From Dinoroseobacter sp049801095 (GTDB lineage Bacteria; Pseudomonadota; Alphaproteobacteria; Rhodobacterales; Rhodobacteraceae): a DNA stretch of 64,000 nucleotides. Positions 1 to 8,289 of the stretch are shown here, piece after piece (the stretch's first letter is position 1; every line of letters begins with the position of its first letter). The stretch lies in assembly GCF_049801095.1 (NCBI RefSeq), contig NZ_JBNAGH010000002.1, forward strand, positions 434,001 to 498,000. The letters are read 5' to 3'. The notes beneath the pieces are model-generated. The model had not been told where the DNA came from, did no database searches, and saw only the letters and a program-made list of their open reading frames with translations. Both the position numbers and the translations under genes were made by a program.

Positions 1-2184
1 CCGGGTCTTGGCCTCGGGCAGGCCCGCGAACCAGTCACGGATCGGGGTGAAGGCCCCGGTATAGGTCGCCGGGTTCGAGCGCGGCGTCCGTCCAATCGGG
101 CGTTGATCAATGTCGATCACCTTGTCCAGATGCTCCAGCCCCTTGATCGTCTCGCAAGGCGCGGGCGTCTGGCGCGCCCCGTTCAGGCGCATGGAGGCGG
201 TCTTGAACAGGGTCTCGATGGTCAGGGTCGACTTGCCCCCGCCCGACACCCCGGTCACGCAGACAAACTTGCCGAGCGGGAAATCCACCGTGACGTTCTG
301 CAGGTTGTTGCCCGTCGCCTTGCGGACGGTGACCTTCTTCTTGTTGCCCTTGCGGCGCGTGGCGGGGACGGCGATCTCGCGCCGCCCGGCCAGATAATCA
401 CCGGTCACCGAGGCCGGGTTCGCCATGATCTCCGCCGGGGTGCCATGGGCCACAACCTGCCCGCCATGGACGCCCGCGCCGGGGCCGATATCGAAGACGT
501 AGTCGGCCTCGCGCACGGCCTCTTCATCATGCTCGACCACGATCACCGTGTTCCCCTGATCGCGCAGGTTCTTCAGCGTGGTCAGCAGCCGGTCATTGTC
601 CCGCTGGTGCAGGCCGATCGACGGCTCGTCGAGCACATAGAGCACCCCGGTCAGGCCCGAGCCGATCTGGCTCGCGAGCCGGATCCGTTGGCTTTCGCCC
701 CCAGAGAGCGTCCCGGCATTCCGGCTGAGCGTCAGGTATTCGAGGCCCACGTTGTTGAGGAAGCCAAGCCGCTCGCGGATCTCTTTCAGGATCGCGCGGG
801 CAATCTCGTTCTTCTGCGTCGTCAGAGTCTCGGGCACCGATTGGCACCACTCATAGGCCTCGCGGATCGACATCTCGACCACCTGCCCCACGTGGAGCCC
901 GGCGATCTTGACCGCCAGCGCTTCGGGCCGCAGGCGGTAGCCGCCGCAATCCCCGCAGGAGCGGTTGTTCTGGTAGCGCTCGAACTCCTCGCGGATCCAG
1001 CTGGAATCTGTCTCGCGATAGCGCCGCTCCATATTCGGGATCACGCCCTCAAAGGTGCGCGAGACCTGATAGACACGACCCCCTTCGTCATAGCGGAACG
1101 CGATCTCCTCATCTCCCGAGCCGCGCAGGAAGACCGATTGCACCTTGACGGGCAGGTCCTTCCACGGGGTCTTGGGATCGAAATCGTAATGCTTGGCGAT
1201 GGCATCGATGGTCTGCAGGAAATAGGGCGACTTCCCCTTGCGCCATGGTGCCAGCGCCCCATCGGCGAGCTTGAGCGTGGCGTCGGGCACCACGAGCCGC
1301 TCGTCAAAGAAGAGCTCCACACCAAGACCATCGCAAGACGGACAAGCCCCAAAGGGCGCGTTGAAGGAAAACAGGCGCGGCTCGATCTCGGGGATCGTGA
1401 AACCAGAAACCGGGCAGGCGAATTTTTCGGAGAAGGTATGCCGCTCCGGATCGCCCTCTTTCGGCGCAGTCTCCAGAACCGCGATCCCATCGGCCAGATC
1501 GAGCGCCGTGCGCAGGCTGTCGGCCAGCCGGGTCTCGATCCCCTCTTTCACCACGATCCGATCGACCACCACGTCGATATCATGGCGGAACTTCTTGTCC
1601 AGGGTCGGCGGGGTGTCGAGGTCGTGGAACTCCCCATCGACCTTCACCCGCTGGAACCCCTGCTTGCGCAGCTCAAGGAATTCCTTGCGGTACTCGCCCT
1701 TGCGGTCCCGCACGATGGGCGCCAGCAGATAGGCCCGCGTCCCCTCCTCTAGGGTCATGATCCGGTCGACCATGTCCTGCACCTGCTGTGCCTCGATGGG
1801 CAGCCCAGTGGCGGGGCTATAGGGCGTCCCGACGCGCGCGAAGAGCAGACGCATATAGTCATAAATCTCGGTCACCGTGCCGACGGTCGAACGCGGGTTT
1901 TTCGAGGTGGTCTTCTGCTCGATGGAGATCGCCGGGCTGAGCCCCGAGATGTGATCCACATCCGGCTTTTCCATCATGTCGAGAAACTGGCGCGCATAGG
2001 CGCTCAGGCTCTCCACGTAGCGGCGCTGGCCCTCGGCATAGATCGTGTCAAAGGCCAGGCTCGACTTGCCCGATCCCGACAGACCGGTGATGACGACCAG
2101 CTCATCCCGGGGGATATCCACATCGATGGATTTCAGATTGTGCTCGCGCGCGCCGCGCACCTCGATCTTCTTCAGCTCGGGCAT
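1..2184 (-). CDS. uvrA: Excinuclease ABC subunit A, C-terminus cut by window edge
   Basis: UvrA is the ATPase that recognises DNA lesions in nucleotide excision repair and loads UvrB. The frame opens MPELKKIEVRGAREHNLK, has Walker A GLSGSGKSS near residue 33, a CPSC zinc pair near 280, a second CGDC pair near 410, the ABC signature LSGGESQRIRLASQ near 495, LDEPSIGLHQRD after it, and the second Walker A GVSGGGKST near 640. About 728 of the usual 950 or so residues are inside the window; the frame is still open at base 1, so the gene is truncated by the window and not by mutation. A LexA-type direct repeat lies upstream, which fits SOS control. Confidence 0.98.
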   Translation of the reverse strand, partial: MPELKKIEVRGAREHNLKSIDVDIPRDELVVITGLSGSGKSSLAFDTIYAEGQRRYVESLSAYARQFLDMMEKPDVDHISGLSPAISIEQKTTSKNPRSTVGTVTEIYDYMRLLFARVGTPYSPATGLPIEAQQVQDMVDRIMTLEEGTRAYLLAPIVRDRKGEYRKEFLELRKQGFQRVKVDGEFHDLDTPPTLDKKFRHDIDVVVDRIVVKEGIETRLADSLRTALDLADGIAVLETAPKEGDPERHTFSEKFACPVSGFTIPEIEPRLFSFNAPFGACPSCDGLGVELFFDERLVVPDATLKLADGALAPWRKGKSPYFLQTIDAIAKHYDFDPKTPWKDLPVKVQSVFLRGSGDEEIAFRYDEGGRVYQVSRTFEGVIPNMERRYRETDSSWIREEFERYQNNRSCGDCGGYRLRPEALAVKIAGLHVGQVVEMSIREAYEWCQSVPETLTTQKNEIARAILKEIRERLGFLNNVGLEYLTLSRNAGTLSGGESQRIRLASQIGSGLTGVLYVLDEPSIGLHQRDNDRLLTTLKNLRDQGNTVIVVEHDEEAVREADYVFDIGPGAGVHGGQVVAHGTPAEIMANPASVTGDYLAGRREIAVPATRRKGNKKKVTVRKATGNNLQNVTVDFPLGKFVCVTGVSGGGKSTLTIETLFKTASMRLNGARQTPAPCETIKGLEHLDKVIDIDQRPIGRTPRSNPATYTGAFTPIRDWFAGLPEAKTR

Positions 2185-2251
2185 GGGGGCCTCTTGTTAA
2201 CCGCTCCGTAAGAGATAGGCGCTCGGGGCTGAGTCTCCAACCGAAAAAAGC

Positions 2252-2266
2252 GAACGAAGGGGGAAC
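2252..2266 (-). promoter_or_regulatory. LexA (SOS) box upstream of uvrA
   Basis: On the minus strand the sequence reads GTTC, seven bases, GTTC, ending about 68 bases before the uvrA start. GTTC-N7-GTTC is the known LexA site of alphaproteobacteria, and uvrA is a standard SOS gene. Both half-sites are exact. Function is inferred from position and match. Confidence 0.75.
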
Positions 2267-2284
2267 AGGCGAAGACGGGGCGGA

Positions 2285-3463
2285 TCAGCCCTCCGCCCGC
2301 CGCCGCAAAGCGAGCAGCCCATGGGCCGTTGCCCCGAAACACAGCACCACGCCAAGCGTGATCAGCATGGCGGAGTAGCCGAAGGCGGTCGAGATTGCGA
2401 AGAGGACCGGCGTGCCCAGCGTGTTGCCGATATTGCCGGTCTGCGCCATCGCCCCATTGGACAGGATCCGTCCCTCCGCACTCGGGTTCAGGTCCGGAAC
2501 CGAGGCAAAGCTGGCGCCCTGCACCAGCCCGAGGCAGGCGGCAAAGATCAGACAGAGGACAGGATCGCCGGGAAAAAGGATCAGAGAGACTGCGCAGAGC
2601 GCGGAGCTGACAAAGCCGATCTGGATGACCGAAACCGGCGAGAGACGCCGCAGCAGCCAGACACCGAGGCTGAGCGAGGCGATGATGCTCACGAGCGGCA
2701 TGGCCCCGATCAGGAAGGTGCGCTGCGCCGGGTCGAGATAGGGCGGGAGCAGCGTCAGAAGGCTCACGAAACAGAAGGTATAAAAGAGCCACCCCGCCGC
2801 CGGAGCCCCGAGGCGCGGGCTGCGGTAGATTTGCAGGTGCTTGGCCCAGAGCGCGCCGAAATCCGGCCGCCGCCAGAGCGGCCCGTCCGCAACCGGCTCT
2901 TTCGGGACGGCCAGCCCGATGGCCAGCGCCGCCGCCGCCATGACGAGCCCATGCGCCGCAAAGAGCGATGGCACGCCGAACCGGGCGACCAGCGGCAGTC
3001 CCAGCCAGGTCAGAATGGCGAAGGCCACGCCGAAAAACGTCCCCCAAAGGGTCAGCGTCACGCCGCGATCTTTCGTGGCGCTGAGGCTCGCGATCAGGGT
3101 CGGTGCGGCAACAACAATGGCCAGATGGGATAGGCCTTCGAAGACCCGGCTCACGAGGAACAGCCAGAGCGGGGGTGCCAGCGCCTGCAGGAGGGAGACC
3201 GCCGCCCCGAGCCAGAGCCCCCAGACCAGCGCCCGCCGCACGGTCAGACGCGCCACGACCACGCCCGCGGTCACGCCCAGCACGATGCCCACACTGCCCA
3301 CCAGCGACACCGCCCAGCCGAGTAAGGCGCCAGCCTCCGGGAAAAGCTGCGGCAGTTGGTCGAAGACGACGCTGACCTTGCCATATTGCGCCGCGGCACC
3401 GAGACCGGCGGCCCAAAGCAGAAAGACCAGAGGCCAGTTTGTCTGTGCGCTTGGTTGGGACAT
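2285..3463 (-). CDS. MFS transporter
   Basis: A 392-residue inner-membrane protein with about 12 hydrophobic segments, consistent with a major facilitator superfamily permease. The N-terminus (NWPLVFLLWAAGLGAAAQYG) enters a first membrane helix, and a loop VVARLTVRRALVWG follows helix 2 where MFS proteins carry their charged motif A. The C-terminus ends in a basic tail. Substrate cannot be told from sequence. It lies 100 bp upstream of uvrA on the same strand, but the LexA box between them suggests uvrA has its own promoter. Confidence 0.85.
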   Translation of the reverse strand: MSQPSAQTNWPLVFLLWAAGLGAAAQYGKVSVVFDQLPQLFPEAGALLGWAVSLVGSVGIVLGVTAGVVVARLTVRRALVWGLWLGAAVSLLQALAPPLWLFLVSRVFEGLSHLAIVVAAPTLIASLSATKDRGVTLTLWGTFFGVAFAILTWLGLPLVARFGVPSLFAAHGLVMAAAALAIGLAVPKEPVADGPLWRRPDFGALWAKHLQIYRSPRLGAPAAGWLFYTFCFVSLLTLLPPYLDPAQRTFLIGAMPLVSIIASLSLGVWLLRRLSPVSVIQIGFVSSALCAVSLILFPGDPVLCLIFAACLGLVQGASFASVPDLNPSAEGRILSNGAMAQTGNIGNTLGTPVLFAISTAFGYSAMLITLGVVLCFGATAHGLLALRRRAEG

Positions 3464-3530
3464 AGGGGGGCGCTATCGCGCGGGACCGGCCATCGCAAGC
3501 GCGAAACGCCGCTGGATCAGATCGCGGCAG

Positions 3531-3557
3531 GAAAAAGGGCGCGGGTGGTCCGCGCCC
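3531..3557 (-). terminator. Rho-independent terminator of the VPLPA-CTERM gene
   Basis: On the minus strand an 8-bp perfect stem (GGGCGCGG / CCGCGCCC) with a 5-base loop is followed directly by five T residues. It lies 30 bp after the stop at 3587. This is a classic intrinsic terminator layout. Confidence 0.85.
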
Positions 3558-3586
3558 TGTCGTTCAACACGCTCGGTGTCGCTGGC

Positions 3587-4216
3587 TTACGACCTGCGCT
3601 TGAAACCCAGAGCGACGAGCCCGGTCAGCAGCAAGAGCCCCCCGGCCGGAAGCGGGATCGGCGTCATACCGCCCAGATCCACGATCCGGATATTATCCAG
3701 CGCAGCACCGGCGGCCGCTGCCCCAGAGGTGTCAGAAAAGCTCAGGAGCAGGGACTCCGCCTCTGCCGTGAAAGACAGCTTCTTCTCCTCCCAGGTGAAG
3801 GCCGAGGCGCTCTCACCCGCGACCCGCGTATAGGTAAAGCTGTCCGTGGTCTGGCCGATCGCCACATTCGCCGACCTCGTAGAGCCCCCGACAAAGAAGT
3901 TGCCGCCCATATCGAAGATCAACTCATAGTCATTGCCGACCGTGAACCCGTCCACAGTCTGCTGAATGGTGCCAGGCCGCACGCCGTTGAGGTCCAGGCT
4001 CTGCTCGCCCTCGGAGGGCGCCCAGGTGGGGCTACGGATGATCTCGACATTGCCCGAGGTCACAGTCCAGCCCGGCATCGGATTGGCCGGAACGGAATAG
4101 ACATTCACGGTGGTTTTCGGGTCTTCAAACCCCCCATTGGTCACAGAAACGGCTTGGGCCTGCAGCGCGGAAAGGAGCAAAAGCAGCGCGGCAAAGGCGT
4201 ACTTATAAAGGGACAC
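3587..4216 (-). CDS. Secreted protein with VPLPA/PEP-CTERM-type sorting tail
   Basis: A 209-residue exported protein. The start chosen is GTG at 4216, because GGAGG sits seven bases upstream and the protein then opens with a clean signal peptide (MSLYKYAFAALLLLLSALQAQA). The mature part begins VTNGGFEDP, a phrase seen in DUF642-like galactose-binding folds. The C-terminus IPLPAGGLLLLTGLVALGFKRRS is a tripartite sorting signal: proline-rich motif, transmembrane helix, basic end. In Rhodobacterales such tails are thought to be processed by an exosortase-type enzyme; none is visible in the window. Function unknown. A strong terminator follows. Confidence 0.8.
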   Translation of the reverse strand: MSLYKYAFAALLLLLSALQAQAVSVTNGGFEDPKTTVNVYSVPANPMPGWTVTSGNVEIIRSPTWAPSEGEQSLDLNGVRPGTIQQTVDGFTVGNDYELIFDMGGNFFVGGSTRSANVAIGQTTDSFTYTRVAGESASAFTWEEKKLSFTAEAESLLLSFSDTSGAAAAGAALDNIRIVDLGGMTPIPLPAGGLLLLTGLVALGFKRRS

Positions 4217-4363
4217 GTGACAACCTCCATCGTTCAAAAACTGGTGAATTCTTGAACAGGGGAGCGCATCCGTCAAGCAAAGCAGGCACAGCCCGCTGAG
4301 ACGCGCCTGCGTGAAAACAGTTTCCGTCTTCGCATCACAGCGATCACGCTGCGGAACCAATCC

Positions 4364-5761
4364 TCAGAAATGCAAAGCGCGCCCATAGGCGTCGAGTACC
4401 GATTCGTGCATCATTTCGCTGAGCGTCGGATGGGGGAAGACCGTCGCCATCAGGTCCGCCTCGGTGGTCTCGAGCTGCCGCCCGACCACATAGCCCTGGA
4501 TGAGCTCGGTCACCTCGGCGCCGACCATATGCGCCCCCAGAAGTTCACCGGTCTTGGCATCGAACACGGTTTTGATCATCCCCTCAGGCTCCCCCAGGGC
4601 GATGGCCTTGCCATTGCCGATGAAGGGAAAGCGCCCGACCTTGATGTCATGCCCGGCTTCGCGGGCCTTGGCCTCGGTCAGGCCGACACTGGCGATCTGC
4701 GGATGGCAATAGGTACAGCCTGCGATGCTCTCGGGGCTGACCGGATGCACATCCGCCGCGCCCGCGATCAGCTCGGCCACCATCACGCCTTCATGGCTGG
4801 CCTTGTGGGCGAGCCAGGGCGCCCCGGCCACGTCACCGATTGCATAGATGCCGTCCACCCCGGTCCGGCAATAGGGGTCGGTCACCACATGGCTGCGGTC
4901 GATCTTCACCCCGAGCGCCTCGAGCCCCAGATCCTCGGTATTCCCGACGATGCCCACAGCGGAGATCACCGTGTCGAACTGGCTCTGGCTGGTCTTGCCG
5001 CCCTGCTCGATATGGGCGGTAACGCTGCCCTTGCCACGGTCGAGCTTGGCGACTTTGGCCTTCTCGAGGATGGTCATGCCCTGAGCCTTGAACTGCTTCT
5101 TGGCGAAGGCGCTGATCTCGGCATCCTCCACGGGCAGGATGCGGTCCATCACCTCGACCACAGTCGTCTCGCACCCCAGCGTGTTGTAAAAGCTCGCAAA
5201 TTCGATCCCGATCGCGCCGGAGCCGATCACCAGCAGCTTCTTGGGCATGCGCGGCGGGGTAAGCGCGTGTTTGTAGGTCCAGACCAGATCGCCATCGGCC
5301 TCCAGCCCCGGCAGCTCGCGCGCCCGTGCGCCCGTGGCCAGCACGATGTTGGGCGCGCTCAGTGTGCGGGTGCCGCTCTCGGTGGCAACCTCGACCCGCC
5401 CCTTGGCCGCGATCTTCGCCGCTCCCATCACGACGGTGACCTTGTTCTTCTTCATCAGATGGCTGACGCCGGAATTGAGCTGCTTTGCGATGCCCCGGCT
5501 GCGCTTGACCACAGCCTCGAGGTCGTAGCCGATCCCGTCTGCCTTCAGCCCGAACTCCTTGGCGCGGTGCATGAGGTGGAACACCTCCGAGGAGCGCAAC
5601 ATGGCCTTGGTCGGAATGCAGCCCCAGTTCAGGCAAATCCCGCCCATATGCTCACGCTCGACAATCGCCGTGCGCAATCCGAGCTGGGCCGCGCGAATGG
5701 CGGCCACATAGCCCCCCGGTCCGGCGCCGATCACCACTAGGTCGAATGCATCATCTGCCAT
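4364..5761 (-). CDS. lpdA: Dihydrolipoyl dehydrogenase (E3)
   Basis: A 465-residue FAD-dependent disulfide oxidoreductase that reoxidises dihydrolipoyl groups of 2-oxoacid dehydrogenase or glycine cleavage complexes using NAD+. The FAD motif GAGPGGYVAA is at residue 12, the redox-active pair is in GGICLNWGCIPTKA, the NAD motif is IGSGAIGIEFASF, the FAD site YAIGDVAG follows, and the C-terminal catalytic His-Glu is in HPHPTLSEMMHE. Length is normal for the family. No E1 or E2 gene is in the window, so which complex it serves is open. It follows the DUF924 gene on the same strand with a 66-bp gap. Confidence 0.96.
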   Translation of the reverse strand: MADDAFDLVVIGAGPGGYVAAIRAAQLGLRTAIVEREHMGGICLNWGCIPTKAMLRSSEVFHLMHRAKEFGLKADGIGYDLEAVVKRSRGIAKQLNSGVSHLMKKNKVTVVMGAAKIAAKGRVEVATESGTRTLSAPNIVLATGARARELPGLEADGDLVWTYKHALTPPRMPKKLLVIGSGAIGIEFASFYNTLGCETTVVEVMDRILPVEDAEISAFAKKQFKAQGMTILEKAKVAKLDRGKGSVTAHIEQGGKTSQSQFDTVISAVGIVGNTEDLGLEALGVKIDRSHVVTDPYCRTGVDGIYAIGDVAGAPWLAHKASHEGVMVAELIAGAADVHPVSPESIAGCTYCHPQIASVGLTEAKAREAGHDIKVGRFPFIGNGKAIALGEPEGMIKTVFDAKTGELLGAHMVGAEVTELIQGYVVGRQLETTEADLMATVFPHPTLSEMMHESVLDAYGRALHF

Positions 5762-5827
5762 TTTATCCCCCCAAGCGCCTTGCCGCTGTCCTGCGGCGAC
5801 GTTGTGCTAGTCTTTATGTCTTGGCTG

Positions 5828-6421
5828 TTACTGGGCCGCTGCCGCATCCTCGGCCTCGATCGCGCGCACGGTGCTGCCATAGCCCCCCTCGTCGAGATAG
5901 CTGGCTTCGCGCCGCGTGGTTTCACGCCCGAGCGCTTCGTTGCGATAGGGAAACCGGCCAAACTGGCGGATCACCCGACGATGGGCCCGCGCATGGAGCA
6001 GGTTGGAAGCACCACATTCGGGCATCCGTTCGGCAATCAGGCGCACACTCCGCTCCTGATCCGGCAGGGATTCCGCGTGCATCATCGGCAGGTAAAAGAA
6101 CTGCCGCTCCGGCTCCGGGATCCGGAGATCCCAGGACCGCTCCACCGCTTTTTTCGCCGCCCTCACCGCGATCGCATCGGTCGCAAAGGACCGCGCATCG
6201 CCGCGAAACATGTTGCGCGGGAACTGGTCCGTCAGAAACAGGTAAGCCAGCGTGCCGCGCGGGGTTACGCACCAATCGGTCAGACCGCCCTGCTCGGCGG
6301 CCTCCCAGCTGGTTTGAAACTTCGCCGTGATCTGCGCGTCCAGCTCGGGGTCGACCTTGTACCAGCCCGCCTCGCCGACCGTGGTCAGCCAGAAATCCAA
6401 AACCGCCTTCGGTGTCTGCAT
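5828..6421 (-). CDS. DUF924 family protein
   Basis: A 197-residue soluble protein of the DUF924 family, a helical fold resembling TPR proteins, with no established function. Typical family features are the opening VLDFWL, the central LAYLFLTDQFPRNMFRGDARSF and the YLPMMHAES segment. It sits directly upstream of lpdA on the same strand and may be cotranscribed. Nothing in the sequence assigns a catalytic role. Confidence 0.9.
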   Translation of the reverse strand: MQTPKAVLDFWLTTVGEAGWYKVDPELDAQITAKFQTSWEAAEQGGLTDWCVTPRGTLAYLFLTDQFPRNMFRGDARSFATDAIAVRAAKKAVERSWDLRIPEPERQFFYLPMMHAESLPDQERSVRLIAERMPECGASNLLHARAHRRVIRQFGRFPYRNEALGRETTRREASYLDEGGYGSTVRAIEAEDAAAAQ

Positions 6422-6515
6422 CGATCCCTCCCCCGATCGGACTGCGCCCCCTATTAGTGAGGGGAAACTCCAACGGATTCAATCCACATGCGCGGATCGG
6501 GGGCGAGATACCGGA

Positions 6516-7799
6516 TCAGCTTGCGGCCATGGCACTGTCTTCGGCAGCCTCTTCCGCCGCTTCCTCGGCGGCTTCGGCGGCCGCCTCCTGGAAGACGGCG
6601 ACCGAAACCGGGGAGGCTGCGGGCACTGCTGCAAGGTAAACGCCGGAGTCCTCGACCGAGCCAGCCGGACGGCGGGTCATGCGCCAGGCCGCATAGGCGG
6701 CCAGTGCGGCCATGAGCCCGAAGATGAAAACGAAGAACCCCTCGGGCCCAACCTGCCCCATGAGCCAACCGGTGAAGAGCGGTCCCGCCACCGCGCCGAG
6801 GCCATTGGCAAAGACCAGTCGTCCGGCGGCGGCGGGCATGTCCGCGGCATCGAGGTAATCGTTGGTGTAAGCGATCAAGAGCGCGTAGAGCGGATTGGCC
6901 GTGCCCCCGATCAGGAAGCTCGCCGCCAGGAGGCCGTAATACCCGCCAATCCCCAAGGCCGCGAGCACAGCGCCCCCGGCCCCGAAGGCCGAAACCAGCA
7001 GGATCAACAGCCGCCGATCCGCCCGGTCCGAGATCCAGCCGATGGGGAATTGCAGGACCATCCCACCGAGATATACGGCGGCCACGAAGGTCGAGATCTG
7101 CCCGATGGTCAGCCCGGCCTCGGTGCCATAGACCGAGGCCATGCCGAAGAGCGCGGAGTAGATGCCGCCCATCATCACCATCCCCACCAGCCCCAGGGGC
7201 GAGGCGCGAAACACCTCGACAAAGCTCATGGGCTTGGCGGTCTCGAAGGCCGGCGCCGGCGTCACCGTGAGAAGGATCGGAGCAAAGGAGATCGACACGA
7301 GGATCGACGGCAGGATGAAGAGCAGGAAACCAGACGGATCCCCAAGGCTCACGAACCACTGGGCCGCCACGATCCCCGCAGTCAGGATCACGCCATAGAT
7401 CGCCATCGCGCTGCCCCGCGTCTCATTGGTCGAGGCGTTGTTGAGCCAGCTTTCGGCGGTCACATAAACCCCAGCGAAACAGAACCCGACCAGCACCCGC
7501 AGCGCGGTCCAGATCCACGGGTCGGTGAAGACCGGAAAGAGGATGAGCGCCGCGGAGATGAACGAGCCCAGGGCGGCGAAAACCCGCACATGTCCCACCC
7601 GCCGGATCATCGCCGGGGTCATGGAGGATCCACCCAGAAACCCCGCGAAGTAGCCGGTCATGACCACGGACATCTGCAGGGCGGAGAACCCCTCCAACGC
7701 GCCGCGCAGACCGAGCACGGTCGCAATGATCCCGTTGCCCCCCATCAGGAGGAAAATCCCAAAGAGAAGCGCCCAAGAGGAGCGGAAAACCTGTATCAT
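6516..7799 (-). CDS. MFS transporter, YcaD-like
   Basis: A 427-residue permease with about 12 membrane helices (opening SSWALLFGIFLLMGGNGIIATVLGLRG, shortened here to its start: SSWALLFGIFLLMGG). The region GTEAGLTIGQIS and WISDRADRR matches the MFS fold, and the N-terminal half resembles the YcaD/UMF group of small-molecule exporters. The last 30 residues are an alanine/glutamate-rich cytoplasmic tail (repeated EEAAEEAAE). Substrate unknown. It precedes the DUF924 gene by 94 bp on the same strand. Confidence 0.85.
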   Translation of the reverse strand: MIQVFRSSWALLFGIFLLMGGNGIIATVLGLRGALEGFSALQMSVVMTGYFAGFLGGSSMTPAMIRRVGHVRVFAALGSFISAALILFPVFTDPWIWTALRVLVGFCFAGVYVTAESWLNNASTNETRGSAMAIYGVILTAGIVAAQWFVSLGDPSGFLLFILPSILVSISFAPILLTVTPAPAFETAKPMSFVEVFRASPLGLVGMVMMGGIYSALFGMASVYGTEAGLTIGQISTFVAAVYLGGMVLQFPIGWISDRADRRLLILLVSAFGAGGAVLAALGIGGYYGLLAASFLIGGTANPLYALLIAYTNDYLDAADMPAAAGRLVFANGLGAVAGPLFTGWLMGQVGPEGFFVFIFGLMAALAAYAAWRMTRRPAGSVEDSGVYLAAVPAASPVSVAVFQEAAAEAAEEAAEEAAEDSAMAAS

Positions 7800-7968
7800 A
7801 GCAAAGCCTTAGAGCGTGTTTCTCATCACGTAGCGAATCCGTCGGATCCGCGCATGTCCGTCACCGACTCGGTCATGTCGCAGCCAGCCCTTGGCGGGAA
7901 ATGGCGTGCCGCACCCGGGCGCTGTACCCGGACATTTCTGCCGGGCGCAAGAAGATCGGACGGGGGGA

Positions 7969-8052
7969 AAGTGGCGCGGTTGACGGGGCTCGAACCCGCG
8001 ACCCCCGGCGTGACAGGCCGGTACTCTAACCAACTGAGCTACAACCGCGCGT
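7969..8052. repeat. 84-bp direct repeat, copy 1 (contains tRNA-Asp)
   Basis: These 84 bases are identical to 9844-9927. The identity covers the whole 77-nt tRNA-Asp gene plus only 3 bases on one side and 4 on the other; flanks then diverge completely. The repeat pair brackets the leucine-rich-repeat gene. Confidence 0.98.
7972..8048 (-). tRNA. tRNA-Asp(GTC), copy 1
   Basis: Read on the minus strand, a 77-nt cloverleaf: acceptor GCGGTTG paired with CAACCGC, D-arm TAGCTCAGTTGG, anticodon stem CGGCC/GCCGG region around GTC, T-loop TTCGAGC, discriminator G and encoded CCA. The anticodon GTC reads aspartate codons. A promoter-like TTGACG (8088-8083), 17-base spacer and TAGATC (8065-8060) end 12 bases before the gene. 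Confidence 0.97.
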
Positions 8053-8059
8053 AGCGGCG

Positions 8060-8088
8060 GATCTAGGGGGTTTGGCGCGGGGCGTCAA
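8060..8088 (-). promoter_or_regulatory. Promoter of tRNA-Asp copy 1
   Basis: Minus-strand TTGACG at 8088-8083 and TAGATC at 8065-8060, separated by 17 bases, ending 12 bases before the tRNA 5' end at 8048. Spacing is optimal for a sigma-70 type promoter. Confidence 0.65.
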
Positions 8089-8134
8089 TGGCAAAAAACA
8101 CCGATCTGCACCCGTATTTCCCCGGTCTGCCAAC

Positions 8135-8178
8135 TGTCGGCGTTTTGTCGGACATCTGTCGGGCAAGTGTCGGGCACC
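8135..8178. repeat. 11-bp tandem repeat array, four units (site 1)
   Basis: Four head-to-tail 11-mers: TGTCGGCGTTT, TGTCGGACATC, TGTCGGGCAAG, TGTCGGGCACC. The same array in the same order of variants is found at 55465-55519. It lies between the tRNA-Asp promoter and the LRR gene. Eleven bases is about one helical turn, so all units face the same side of the DNA. Role unknown. Confidence 0.8.
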
Positions 8179-8289
8179 TGCGTACGCTCCGTTAAGCTTT
8201 TGCGCGCTCTGCACGGCCGGAAGCCCCTTGGCATCTACGCGGATTTACGGGCACACTCCCCCAAGCCGCGCCAAGGAGCCACGTGCCAC

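Noticed and set aside
103..1752. 549-codon plus-strand open frame opposite uvrA
   Set aside because: Antisense shadow of a clearly coding uvrA; His/Arg/Asp-rich and without ribosome site or family resemblance.
8135..8178. CRISPR-like array
   Set aside because: Units are 11 bp, directly adjacent and without spacers, so it is a tandem repeat and not a CRISPR.
8167..8289. Upstream ATG start for the LRR gene
   Set aside because: The first 41 codons would begin inside the 11-bp array, look unlike the protein body, and have no ribosome site; TTG 8290 follows AAGGAG.
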